This document shows positions 43,320 to 51,308 of a DNA stretch of 61,549 nt, in pieces. The translations under genes were made by a program, and so were the position numbers. Numbering within the stretch: the stretch's first letter is position 1; the number at the start of each line of letters is the position of its first letter. Source of the stretch: Flavobacteriales bacterium (lineage in GTDB: Bacteria; Bacteroidota; Bacteroidia; Flavobacteriales_F; PHOS-HE28); the NCBI GenBank assembly GCA_016715995.1, contig JADJXF010000028.1, positions 1 through 61,549 on the forward strand. The letters are read 5' to 3'. Below the pieces are notes generated by a model that was not told the DNA's origin, searched no databases, and saw nothing but the letters and a program-made list of their open reading frames with translations.

Positions 43320-44063
43320 ATGCGTCTGTTATCGGTCGTCGTCATCACCTACAACGAGGAAGGCAACATCGGGCGCTGCCTGGAGAGCGTGAAGGCGGTT
43401 GCGGATGATGTGGTGGTAGTGGATTCCTTCAGCACGGATCGCACTGAAGCGATTGCCGGAGCGAACGGGGCCCGATTCATACAGCACGCATTCGACGGCC
43501 ACATCGAGCAGAAGAACTGGGCCATCACCCAGGCAACTCACCCGTTCGTCCTCTCGCTCGATGCGGACGAGGCGCTCGATCGTCGGTTGCAAGCAGCGGT
43601 GATGCGGGCCAAGTCCGGCGATGCGGACGGTTACACGATGAATCGCCTGACGAATTACTGCGGCACATGGGTGCGCCATGGCGGATGGTACCCGGATCGC
43701 AAGCTGCGGCTCTGGGATTCGCGGAAGGGGCGTTGGGGAGGCACCAATCCGCATGACCGGTACGAAATGGACGCGGACGCGCGGATCGAGCACCTCCCGG
43801 GCGACATCCTGCACTACAGTTACTACACCGTGGACGATCATCGCCGCCAAGTGGACTACTTCACCACCATCGCGGCGAAGGCGTTGAAGGCCGAAGGGAA
43901 ACGAGCGGGGTTCGTGAAGCGCTGGCTATCGCCTGCGGCGAAGTTCATGGGCTCCTACTTCCTTCAGCTCGGCATCCTGGATGGAGTGAATGGCTTCACC
44001 ATCGCGCGGCTCAGCGCTTACGCCACTTGGCTCAAGTACGAGAAGCTCCGGAAGCTGTGGTGA
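43320..44063 (+). CDS. Family 2 glycosyltransferase (WaaE/KdtX-like)
   Basis: The 247-residue cytosolic enzyme has the GT-A signature of family 2: SVVVITYNEEGNIGRCLESV at the N-terminus, VVVVDSFSTDRT, and the metal-binding LSLDADEALD. WaaE/KdtX-type features follow, including GGWYPDRKLRLWDSRKGRWG and HLPGDILHYSYYTVDDH. Relatives add a sugar to the inner core of lipopolysaccharide. It is convergent with an O-antigen ligase/polymerase-like gene and overlaps its 3' end by 32 bp. A role in envelope glycan assembly is therefore likely. Confidence 0.88.
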   Translation: MRLLSVVVITYNEEGNIGRCLESVKAVADDVVVVDSFSTDRTEAIAGANGARFIQHAFDGHIEQKNWAITQATHPFVLSLDADEALDRRLQAAVMRAKSGDADGYTMNRLTNYCGTWVRHGGWYPDRKLRLWDSRKGRWGGTNPHDRYEMDADARIEHLPGDILHYSYYTVDDHRRQVDYFTTIAAKALKAEGKRAGFVKRWLSPAAKFMGSYFLQLGILDGVNGFTIARLSAYATWLKYEKLRKLW

Positions 44064-45639
44064 TGTCGGTTCCGATGCTGTCTTCGGGCACGGGAGCGGC
44101 GAAGACGAACAGCGCGTAGTAGAGCGCGAAGAACGTGGCGCCGGCCTGCGTCTCGATGGTGTCGTCCGTGAAGCAGGAGATCCCGAAAGCAATGGCCCAG
44201 GCCACGAACAGCGGATTCCTCCATGCTCCCAAACGCCACGCGGGCCACCACCAGCTGAACAGCGACCACAGCAGGCCGAATACACCGAACGAGATCCACA
44301 GCGTCAAATACTCGTTGTGCGCACGGAGCCTCCAGCGCGGTTCCAGCGAACTGCCGTGCAGTTCGTACAACGCATCGAAGGCCCGTTGCGTGTCACCCGT
44401 GCCGACCCCGATCATCCAATTCGCCTTCGCGATCGCCCATCCTGCCTTTGCGAACTCGATGCGCATGGCCACGGAATGCCCGCTCGCCACGCCTTGGCCC
44501 CGGTACTGGTCGAGCTCGAAGAGGACCTCCTCCAACCGCTCCCTGATCGGCCCTCGCTGCCCATGCAGGACATTAGGGATACCACTCTCGATGGCGCGCA
44601 CCTCGCCATCGCTCAGCTTCATCACGGCAGCACTGTCCTTGCGCATGCCCTTCGAGGCGAGGTAGCGCACGGTTGTGGCCCAGAGCGGATGGCCACGATC
44701 ATCGACGTCGTCGAGTGACCGTGTACTTCGGAGCAGCCAGGCTCGACGGAGCTCATTCCACGCGATGTAGGTCCACACATGCGTGCCATTCTCCGTCTGA
44801 GTGTTGATGGTATCGTGGTGGTAAGGCTCACCGCCAGCCGTGCGCTCCATCCGGGCGCCAAGACCTGCAGGCACCGGCTGGTTCCGCGATTCAAGCACAG
44901 TGAACGCCGCAACCGTCGCCAAGAGCGGCACCAGAAGGAGCAACGCACGCACTCCGATCCGTGGCAGAGCGCGCCATGGCTTAACGGCGCGCCAGATGTA
45001 GACCATGCCAATGAGGGCCAGGATCAACAGTCCTTGGATGCTGGTCAAACGCAGAATCAGATACGCGGCTATGCCAGCGCCAATCCAATGCGTTGGCCGG
45101 AGCCACATGGACTTCGGACGATACCACAGCAGAACGGCGATGGCCATGCAAAGCATCAAGGCGAGCCGGATGTGGCTGACGAACATGGATATGCCACGGT
45201 AATCATCGGCACGCGCACCGCTGAAGAACAGCCCGAAGAGCCCGGACGCGATCGCGCTCCATGCACCGAGCAAGAGCACCGTGCGCAGCTCAGCCGACCG
45301 CAATCGTTCCGAGCCCGACAGCACAGCACCGAGCACCAACACCGGGAACAGAATCCTGCACAGGTCGAGGCCCCAACCGAGGTCCTCGGTCCAGAACAAT
45401 CCCAGCAGGTGAAGACCGAAGAACGACATGAACATCAATACCGGCGGTTGCGCGAAGGCTGCCCGCCATCGCGCACGCGCATTGCCCTCCACGATTCCCG
45501 CTGCAATCCAATTGGCAGCGAGCAGCATCTGCGCCATGCTGAGGTACGCGGTGCTCCATGGCATGAAGACAAGGCACAAGCCCAACGCGGACACATGGAT
45601 CCGCCGGAACACTGGACGCTGTCCCGGTAACTGGAGCAT
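44032..45639 (-). CDS. O-antigen ligase/polymerase-like membrane protein (Wzy_C type)
   Basis: The 535-residue protein has about ten to twelve hydrophobic segments (VSALGLCLVFMPWSTAYLS, LCRILFPVLVLGAVL, MLCMAIAVLLWY). A large periplasmic loop lies at about residues 245-420. The Wzy_C/WaaL hallmark WMIGVGTGDTQRAFDALYEL precedes RAHNEYLTLWISFGVFGLLW. Such enzymes join O-antigen to lipid A-core or polymerise repeat units. It lies 15 bp downstream of the S41 peptidase, probably in the same transcript. Its last 32 bp overlap the convergent glycosyltransferase. No other O-antigen genes are in view. Confidence 0.82.
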   Translation of the reverse strand: MLQLPGQRPVFRRIHVSALGLCLVFMPWSTAYLSMAQMLLAANWIAAGIVEGNARARWRAAFAQPPVLMFMSFFGLHLLGLFWTEDLGWGLDLCRILFPVLVLGAVLSGSERLRSAELRTVLLLGAWSAIASGLFGLFFSGARADDYRGISMFVSHIRLALMLCMAIAVLLWYRPKSMWLRPTHWIGAGIAAYLILRLTSIQGLLILALIGMVYIWRAVKPWRALPRIGVRALLLLVPLLATVAAFTVLESRNQPVPAGLGARMERTAGGEPYHHDTINTQTENGTHVWTYIAWNELRRAWLLRSTRSLDDVDDRGHPLWATTVRYLASKGMRKDSAAVMKLSDGEVRAIESGIPNVLHGQRGPIRERLEEVLFELDQYRGQGVASGHSVAMRIEFAKAGWAIAKANWMIGVGTGDTQRAFDALYELHGSSLEPRWRLRAHNEYLTLWISFGVFGLLWSLFSWWWPAWRLGAWRNPLFVAWAIAFGISCFTDDTIETQAGATFFALYYALFVFAAPVPEDSIGTDITTASGASRT

Positions 45640-45654
45640 CGATGACGTCCGCCG

Positions 45655-47331
45655 CTACTTCTTGGTACCGGCCAGGATGGGGGCCACTTCGCCTGAGGCG
45701 AAGAGCGCGATCGCCTTCTTCACGTAAGGATCGGTGGATATGGACGTCTTGGCCCGGCCGGTCTGGAAGTGATAGCGGGCGACGATCTCGTTCCGGAGCA
45801 CCTCCTCGATGTCGGCACGGAAGCGAACGAGGTCCTCGGTGCGGTCCGGTGCCAGTTCCTTCTGCAGAGCGTCGATCTCTTCCTGCGCGTGCTCGTAATA
45901 GCGCTCCTTCTTCGCCTTCTCCACCAGGTTATTCAGGGCCTCCATGCTCTCTGTATCGTAATCGAACTGCTTGTCCTTCACAAAGGCGACGAAGGATTGA
46001 TACAGTTCGTCCGTCACGGTGAACGATTCCGCAGGGCCTATATCCGCATGCTGGTGGCGGTACTCGGTGGCGAAGTCGAAGAACAGGTCCTCTTCGTAAA
46101 GGCCGCCCACCACTTTCGCTAGCTCGGGCTCCTGCACCTGCATATCGGGCAGGATTCCACGGCCGTCGAAGACTGGCCGTCCATTCCGGGTCTTGAACGT
46201 CGCCACATCCTCCTCCTTCACCTCTGTGGCCTTGCCCGTGCTGTCGCGGTGCGCGTAATCGAGCTTCTGGATGCACCGACCGCTGGGGATGTAGTACTTG
46301 GCCACGGTCACCTTCAGCTTGCTGTTGTACATGAGATCCTTGGTCTGCTGCACCAAGCCCTTGCCGAAAGTGCGCTCACCCACAACCAAGGCACGGTCCA
46401 GGTCCTGCAGCGCGCCGCTCACGATTTCGCTCGCACTGGCGCTGCCGGCATCCACCAACACGATCAACGGGATCTCCGCATCAAGCGGCTCGCTGAGCGT
46501 CTTGTAGGTCTTGTCCCATTCAGCGATGCGGCCTTTGGTCTCCACCACCAGCTGGTTCTTGGGAACGAAGAGGTTCACGATGTTCACGGCTTCCCGCAGC
46601 AGGCCTCCGCCGTTGCCGCGCAGATCCAGGATCATGCGCGTCGCGCCCTGATCCTTCAGCTCCTTCAGCGCGTTCCGCACATCGCTTCCTGCGGTCTGCG
46701 TGAAGCTGTTGAGTTTGATGTAGCCCACTTTGCCGGTCTCATCGACGATGCCCTTGAAGGGGACATCGGGAATCTTGATCTCCTCCCTGGTAAGCGTGTG
46801 CGTCACCGGTTCACCAAGGCCTCGACGTGTGACCACCTTCACGCCTGTGCCGCTTTGGCCCTTGAGCAATTTGCTCACCTCGTCCGTGTTCATGCCGGCG
46901 ATGCGCCGCCCATCCACCTCAACGATCTCATCGCCTGCCCAGATGCCCGCCTTCATGGCCGGGTAATTCTCGTACGGCTCGCTCACCACCACCTTGTCGT
47001 CCTTCCGCTTGATCAGCGCGCCGATTCCGCCATACTGCCCCGTGGTCTGGAAGCGATAGTCCTCCATATCGCTCTCGGGGATGTACTGCGTGTACGGGTC
47101 AAGCGAGGAGAGCATTGCATCAATCCCGGTCTTCATCAGCTTGCCGGGCTGCGTGTCATCCACGTAGTAGATGTTCAGCTCCTTGTACAGGTCGGTGAAG
47201 ATCTCCAGGTTCTTGCTGATCTCGAAATAGCTGTCGCCAGCGGCCAAGAAGGAGGCGCCTCCCATGGCGATCGCGCCGACGGCGATCCAATTGCGCCACC
47301 TCGTTGCGCGTGCGGTGCTAGGCGTGTTCAT
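45655..47331 (-). CDS. C-terminal processing peptidase, S41 family
   Basis: The 558-residue protein has an N-terminal signal/anchor (WIAVGAIAMGGASFLAAG). A PDZ domain (about residues 95-175) contains GGIGALIKRKDDKVVV and AGIWAGDEIVEVDG. The protease core has the Ser in DAGSASASEIVSGALQD and the Lys in ERTFGKGLVQQT. Characteristic flanking text is MILDLRGNGGGLL and VAKYYIPSGRCIQKLDY. It should cleave periplasmic proteins near their C-termini. Its ATG overlaps the yidD 3' end by 14 bp. A second S41 gene fragment ends the window (61050-61549). Confidence 0.94.
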   Translation of the reverse strand: MNTPSTARATRWRNWIAVGAIAMGGASFLAAGDSYFEISKNLEIFTDLYKELNIYYVDDTQPGKLMKTGIDAMLSSLDPYTQYIPESDMEDYRFQTTGQYGGIGALIKRKDDKVVVSEPYENYPAMKAGIWAGDEIVEVDGRRIAGMNTDEVSKLLKGQSGTGVKVVTRRGLGEPVTHTLTREEIKIPDVPFKGIVDETGKVGYIKLNSFTQTAGSDVRNALKELKDQGATRMILDLRGNGGGLLREAVNIVNLFVPKNQLVVETKGRIAEWDKTYKTLSEPLDAEIPLIVLVDAGSASASEIVSGALQDLDRALVVGERTFGKGLVQQTKDLMYNSKLKVTVAKYYIPSGRCIQKLDYAHRDSTGKATEVKEEDVATFKTRNGRPVFDGRGILPDMQVQEPELAKVVGGLYEEDLFFDFATEYRHQHADIGPAESFTVTDELYQSFVAFVKDKQFDYDTESMEALNNLVEKAKKERYYEHAQEEIDALQKELAPDRTEDLVRFRADIEEVLRNEIVARYHFQTGRAKTSISTDPYVKKAIALFASGEVAPILAGTKK

Positions 47332-47566
47332 GATTCGGTTGTGTTTCTGGAACGGGGTCGTGTCCGTGACCGCCCCATGGGTGACAAGATAGAAAGCGCT
47401 TGAGGGTGAGCCAGCCGCCGCGGAACGCCCCGTGCCGCCTCAGGGCGAGCAGCCCATACGCGGAGCAGCTCGGCGTGTAGCGACATGCTCCGGGCAGCAG
47501 GGGCGAGATGGCGCCTTGGTAGATGCGCACCAACATGATCAACGGCCATGCGAGAATCCTATCCAT
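47318..47566 (-). CDS. yidD: Membrane protein insertion efficiency factor YidD
   Basis: The 82-residue product starts MDRILAWPLIMLVRIYQGAI and carries the conserved SPLLPGACRYTPSCSAYGL with paired cysteines, then RGGWLTLKRFLSCHPWGGHG. YidD aids YidC-dependent membrane insertion. The ATG at 47566 overlaps the end of rnpA by 8 bp (ATGGATAG), the usual rnpA-yidD coupling. Its own stop overlaps the S41 start by 14 bp. The C-terminal PNHEHA tail comes from this overlap. Confidence 0.94.
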   Translation of the reverse strand: MDRILAWPLIMLVRIYQGAISPLLPGACRYTPSCSAYGLLALRRHGAFRGGWLTLKRFLSCHPWGGHGHDPVPETQPNHEHA

Positions 47567-47948
47567 GCTCTCCCATCCAACGGTCCAAAGCACGCGATAG
47601 TCTGATGCGGGTCTCGGCGAATGTGACTAGCGTATTTCCTTGGTAGATGAAAAGCCACGCGCACTGCGCGCCGGAGGCTCCCAAACGCTCATGGAAGCGG
47701 TGCTTCTCCAAGCGGTAGGCCTCACGCATACGGCGCTTCATGCGATTGCGGTCGACGGCACGTTTCAGGTTGCGGCTTGGCACGGCGAAGGCCACTTGCG
47801 CTGGTGCTATGGAGGGGAGGGGCATGCGCTTGCCTATGAGCTTGATGGGCGGCTCGTGAACGGACCTGCCCGTGGTGGCCACCTCTTTGATACGGAGGTC
47901 GCCGCAAAGCCGCTCGCTCTTGGGGAAGGTATGGCGCTGCTCAGGCAT
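47559..47948 (-). CDS. rnpA: Ribonuclease P protein component
   Basis: RnpA is the protein subunit that helps the RNase P RNA mature tRNA 5' ends. The 129-residue protein has HTFPKSERLCGDLRI at the N-terminus, the RNA-binding RNR motif RAVDRNRMKRRMREAYRL and a C-terminal helix. It sits 48 bp after hemD and overlaps yidD. It is not next to rpmH, as in many other phyla; linkage to hemD is common in Bacteroidota. Confidence 0.94.
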   Translation of the reverse strand: MPEQRHTFPKSERLCGDLRIKEVATTGRSVHEPPIKLIGKRMPLPSIAPAQVAFAVPSRNLKRAVDRNRMKRRMREAYRLEKHRFHERLGASGAQCAWLFIYQGNTLVTFAETRIRLSRALDRWMGEHG

Positions 47949-47996
47949 CAGGGGCCGAAGGCATTCACCGACGGTTCGCCCGGTGACGGGCAGGGT

Positions 47997-48746
47997 TCAC
48001 TTCTTCTTCGCCTCGCGCTTGATGAACAGCTCCATGGCGCCGGTCATGCTGGGAGCTTCAGGCAGCGGCGCCTGCAAGTCGAGGCGGAAACCGTTGTCGA
48101 CGACCGCTTTCGCCGTAGTGGGTCCGAATGCCGCGATGAACACGCCGTTCTGCTTGAATTTCGGGAAGTTCTTGCACAGGCTCTCGATGCCGCCCGGGCT
48201 GAAGAACACGAGCATGTCGTAGGTCAGTTCTTTGATGTCGCTCAGATCGCTGGCCACTGTCCGGTAGAAGACCGCATTCGTGTATTTCACGGCGGCCTTG
48301 TCCAGCAGCTCTGGGATCTCCTGCTTCTGGATATCGCTGCACGGTACCAGGTACTTCTCGTCCTTGTGCTTCTTGATGACATCCACCAGGTCGCCGAAGC
48401 TCTGCTTGCCGATGAAGACCTTGCGCTTGCGGTAGACGATGTACTTCTGAACGTAGTACGCCACGCTCTCGCTGATGCAGAAGTACTTCATCGATTCAGG
48501 CACGCTGAGCCGCAGCTCTTTGCACATGCGGAAGAAATGGTCCACCGCGTTGCGGCTGGTGAGCACGATGGCCGAATGGTCGAGGATGTTGATGCGCTCC
48601 TGGCGGAAGTCCTGACCGGCCACCGGCTCCACTTTGATGAAGGGCCTGAAATCAATCTTGAGCCCGAACTTCTTGGCGAGCTCGTGATAGGGCGATTTCT
48701 CGTCCGTGGGCGCGGGCTGCGACACGAGGATGGTCTTGATCTTCAA
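47997..48746 (-). CDS. hemD: Uroporphyrinogen-III synthase
   Basis: HemD closes and rearranges hydroxymethylbilane into uroporphyrinogen III, the precursor of haem and other tetrapyrroles. The 249-residue protein is read from a TTG at 48746 because the family N-terminus KIKTILVSQPAP begins there and no ATG is near; the upstream extension lies inside the previous gene. Conserved stretches include ILDHSAIVLTSRNAVDHFF, LVPCSDIQKQEIPELL and YDMLVFFSPGGIESL. It follows the DUF4271 gene by 11 bp, a pairing common in Flavobacteriia. Confidence 0.9.
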   Translation of the reverse strand: MKIKTILVSQPAPTDEKSPYHELAKKFGLKIDFRPFIKVEPVAGQDFRQERINILDHSAIVLTSRNAVDHFFRMCKELRLSVPESMKYFCISESVAYYVQKYIVYRKRKVFIGKQSFGDLVDVIKKHKDEKYLVPCSDIQKQEIPELLDKAAVKYTNAVFYRTVASDLSDIKELTYDMLVFFSPGGIESLCKNFPKFKQNGVFIAAFGPTTAKAVVDNGFRLDLQAPLPEAPSMTGAMELFIKREAKKK

Positions 48747-48757
48747 GGCCGGTCGGC

Positions 48758-49420
48758 TTAGGATTGGAGAGCGGGCGGAATGCCGTGCCGAAGCGCGGCG
48801 AACAGGAGGCAGAGAGGCAGGATTTCGGCGCCGCAAAGGTAGAGCAAAATGTACCGCAAGGGCACCCCCTCACCCAGGCCGATCCACGCACCACGCACCC
48901 AACGGTAGAGCAGGCTGAGCGCCAGCAGAGCGAGCCCGATCGGGAACAACCACGGGCGCCATTCGGGCCAGTATGCCGTTAGGACCACGAGCGGCAGCAC
49001 CGCGATGCCCATGGCTGAATAAAGGAGCGTTCCAGTGTACAGGTACTCGGTGATCCCGCCATCGGCCCGGAAGAGGAACGCGCAAAGTCGCAGAATCACA
49101 GCTTGGGCCAGCAACGCGAGGGCAACCGCCATGAACACCGATAGGTACGACGGAGCGTCTCCGGCAGCGCGATGCACGGCCGATTGCCAAATCAACATGG
49201 AAAGCGATGCCGTGGCTACGGCGAGCAAACCGATCACATTCCGATCACCTGTATCCACCTCATCGCGCAGGATCTGCCTAGCCATGCGCATGCGGAAAGC
49301 CGCCTGTCTGAGCACGCGCCATTTGCGCGGCGAACCAATGTTCACCGTGGCGAGGATGAGCAGGCAGCTCAGGAACACGCCTGTGGCCCATTCTGCCGCC
49401 ATGGGGTTCACCGCCCGCAT
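48758..49420 (-). CDS. DUF4271 integral membrane protein
   Basis: The roughly 220-residue protein has six to seven hydrophobic segments (ATGVFLSCLLILATVNIG, LSVFMAVALALLAQAVIL, LLYSAMGIAVLPLVVLTAY, LFPIGLALLALSLLY). It also has the family's C-terminal YILLYLCGAEILPL. DUF4271 is a Bacteroidota family, regularly encoded before hemD; its role is unknown. The start is uncertain. A -7 box ends at 49437, so the ATG at 49432 would be leaderless; ATG 49420 (MRAVNPMAAEW) is preferred and 49402 is possible. Confidence 0.85.
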   Translation of the reverse strand: MRAVNPMAAEWATGVFLSCLLILATVNIGSPRKWRVLRQAAFRMRMARQILRDEVDTGDRNVIGLLAVATASLSMLIWQSAVHRAAGDAPSYLSVFMAVALALLAQAVILRLCAFLFRADGGITEYLYTGTLLYSAMGIAVLPLVVLTAYWPEWRPWLFPIGLALLALSLLYRWVRGAWIGLGEGVPLRYILLYLCGAEILPLCLLFAALRHGIPPALQS

Positions 49421-49436
49421 CGTGCCATCCATCGCG

Positions 49437-49444
49437 CAAAAGTA
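49437..49444 (-). promoter_or_regulatory. -7 promoter element TACTTTTG for the DUF4271-hemD-rnpA operon
   Basis: The minus strand reads TACTTTTG, an exact consensus, 17 bp before the preferred ATG at 49420. It lies 30 bp from a divergent TAATTTCG on the other strand. Confidence 0.5.
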
Positions 49445-49474
49445 GAGCGGCCGCAACGCCGGTGAGGCGTGACC

Positions 49475-49482
49475 TAATTTCG
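49475..49482 (+). promoter_or_regulatory. Candidate -7 element TAATTTCG for the acyl-CoA dehydrogenase gene
   Basis: TAATTTCG (TAnnTTCG) ends 23 bp before the ATG at 49506, back to back with the divergent TACTTTTG for DUF4271. Confidence 0.4.
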
Positions 49483-49505
49483 CGCCGCGTAACGCATCAC
49501 CTCGC

Positions 49506-50717
49506 ATGAGCACCACCACCACCGAGAAGAAGGCCGCCACGGACCTGTACCTGAGCCACGACCATTACCTGGTGGATGAACTCCTCACCGAGGAGCACAA
49601 GCTGATCCGAGACACCGCGCGCAAGCATGTGAGCAAGCATCTCAAGCCCATCATCGAGGACCGCTTCGAACGCGCCAGCTTCAGCCCGGACATCATTCCC
49701 GGACTTGCGGAGATCGGCGCATTCGGCCCCATGGTGCCGACCGAATATGGAGGCATGGGTCTGGACCAGATCAGCTACGGCCTCATCATGCAGGAGATCG
49801 AGCGGTGCGATAGCGGTTTGCGGAGCTTATGCAGCGTGCAAGGCTCATTGGTGATGTATCCCATCTGGAAATACGGTTCCGAGGAACAGAAGAAGAAGTG
49901 GCTGCCGTTGCTCGCACAAGGGAAGAAGATTGGCTGCTTCGGCCTGACCGAGCCCGACCACGGCAGCAACCCCGGCGGCATGGTGACCGTGTTCCAGGAT
50001 AAAGGAGACCATTACCTGCTCAACGGCGCCAAGATGTGGATCAGCAACAGCCCGATCGCGGATATCGCCGTGGTGTGGGCGAAGGCGGAGAACACCGATG
50101 GCCGCATCCATGGCCTCATCGTGGAGCGTGGCATGGAGGGCTTCACCACCCCCACCACGCATGGCAAGCTCTCGCTCCGGGCCAGCCCCACCGGAGAACT
50201 CGTGTTCGACAATGTGAAGGTGCCCAAGGCCAACCTACTGCCGAACAAGAGCGGCCTCGGAGCCCCGCTCGGCTGCTTGGACAGCGCACGCTACGGCATC
50301 GCCTGGGGCACGCTCGGCGTGGCCATGGAGTGCTACGACACCGCGCTGCGCTACAGCCAGCAGCGCATCCAGTTCGGCAAGCCCATTGGCGGCTTCCAGC
50401 TCACGCAGAAGAAGCTCGCCGAGATGATCACGGAGATTACCAAAGCCCAGCTCCTCACCTGGCGCCTTGGCGTACTGCGCAATGAGGGCCGCGCCACCAC
50501 CGCGCAGATCAGCATGTCCAAGCGGAACAACGTGCACCTGGCATTATCGGTAGCGCGGGAAGCACGCCAGATCCTCGGCGGCATGGGCATCACCAACGAG
50601 TATCCCATTATGCGCCACATGATGAACCTGGAGAGCGTGGTGACTTATGAAGGAACGCACGACATCCACCTGCTTATCACGGGGCATGATGTGACGGGCC
50701 TCGCCGCGTTCAAGTAG
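49506..50717 (+). CDS. Acyl-CoA dehydrogenase, glutaryl-CoA dehydrogenase-like
   Basis: The 403-residue flavoenzyme has the acyl-CoA dehydrogenase fold. It has GCFGLTEPDHGSNPGGM (FAD loop), NGAKMWISNSPIADIAVVWA, and the catalytic Glu in VTYEGTHDIHLLITG. The segment CDSGLRSLCSVQGSLVMYPI matches the glutaryl-CoA dehydrogenase signature, whose Arg binds the second carboxylate. Oxidative decarboxylation of glutaryl-CoA to crotonyl-CoA in lysine/tryptophan breakdown is thus the likely reaction. No electron-transfer flavoprotein or other catabolic genes are adjacent. Confidence 0.9.
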   Translation: MSTTTTEKKAATDLYLSHDHYLVDELLTEEHKLIRDTARKHVSKHLKPIIEDRFERASFSPDIIPGLAEIGAFGPMVPTEYGGMGLDQISYGLIMQEIERCDSGLRSLCSVQGSLVMYPIWKYGSEEQKKKWLPLLAQGKKIGCFGLTEPDHGSNPGGMVTVFQDKGDHYLLNGAKMWISNSPIADIAVVWAKAENTDGRIHGLIVERGMEGFTTPTTHGKLSLRASPTGELVFDNVKVPKANLLPNKSGLGAPLGCLDSARYGIAWGTLGVAMECYDTALRYSQQRIQFGKPIGGFQLTQKKLAEMITEITKAQLLTWRLGVLRNEGRATTAQISMSKRNNVHLALSVAREARQILGGMGITNEYPIMRHMMNLESVVTYEGTHDIHLLITGHDVTGLAAFK

Positions 50718-50765
50718 TGCTGGCTCGCCGCATCATTGGCGAAAACACCGAGCGCTTGCATGCGC

Positions 50766-51197
50766 TCATGAAAGGCCCCCGTCTGCGGCGACAAGCTTCT
50801 GGAGCCAAACGATGGCTTCGGCCTCATCGTCGAACACCCGCGCAGGGAATGCCTGCGGGAACCAGCTGAAATAGAACTTCACGACAGCGCGCATCGTGTC
50901 CCCTTCGGCTACGATGGCCAAGGCAAGGATGCGGCGTCTCTCGCGTTCGCTGCGGAAATGATCCACGTTCGTGGCTTCGGGATTAACAGGCACCGCTGCC
51001 GGGATGGTCACCAGCAGCGCGCATGCTGAATTGCCGAAGAGCTCATCGCGCAAGGAGGCCACGAGGTCGAGGTAGGGCTGCTCAAAACGAGCGGACGGCA
51101 GGAAGCGTTGGATCAGCACGCGTGGCGCATGGAACCGGAACTCGCAATGCGCAACGCGCCGCAGGGCCGCGTCCTTCTCTTCCCGGTCGGATTCCAT
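50766..51197 (-). CDS. Hypothetical protein, possibly SpoIIAA/STAS-like
   Basis: The 143-residue soluble protein starts MESDREEKDAALRRVAHCEF. Its second half carries a pattern seen in SpoIIAA-like Bacteroidota proteins: RRRILALAIVAEGDTMRAVV, then FYFSWFPQAFPARVFDDEAE and a final helix AIVWLQKLVA. I cannot assign a function. It lies 111 bp downstream of radA on the same strand, with no convincing terminator between. It converges on the acyl-CoA dehydrogenase. Confidence 0.55.
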   Translation of the reverse strand: MESDREEKDAALRRVAHCEFRFHAPRVLIQRFLPSARFEQPYLDLVASLRDELFGNSACALLVTIPAAVPVNPEATNVDHFRSERERRRILALAIVAEGDTMRAVVKFYFSWFPQAFPARVFDDEAEAIVWLQKLVAADGGLS

Positions 51198-51308
51198 GGC
51201 TTCGTTCTCCGTTAATGATGCCCGATCAACTCCATCCAGTTGCTTGAACGGAGCCTTGACGCGTGACCAAGGAAATGGTTGGCTGGCATCGGATGAAGAA
51301 GACGGCGA

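Noticed and set aside
46249..47403. 384-codon plus-strand frame opposite the S41 peptidase
   Set aside because: The S41 protein on the other strand has intact catalytic motifs; this frame has no family features.
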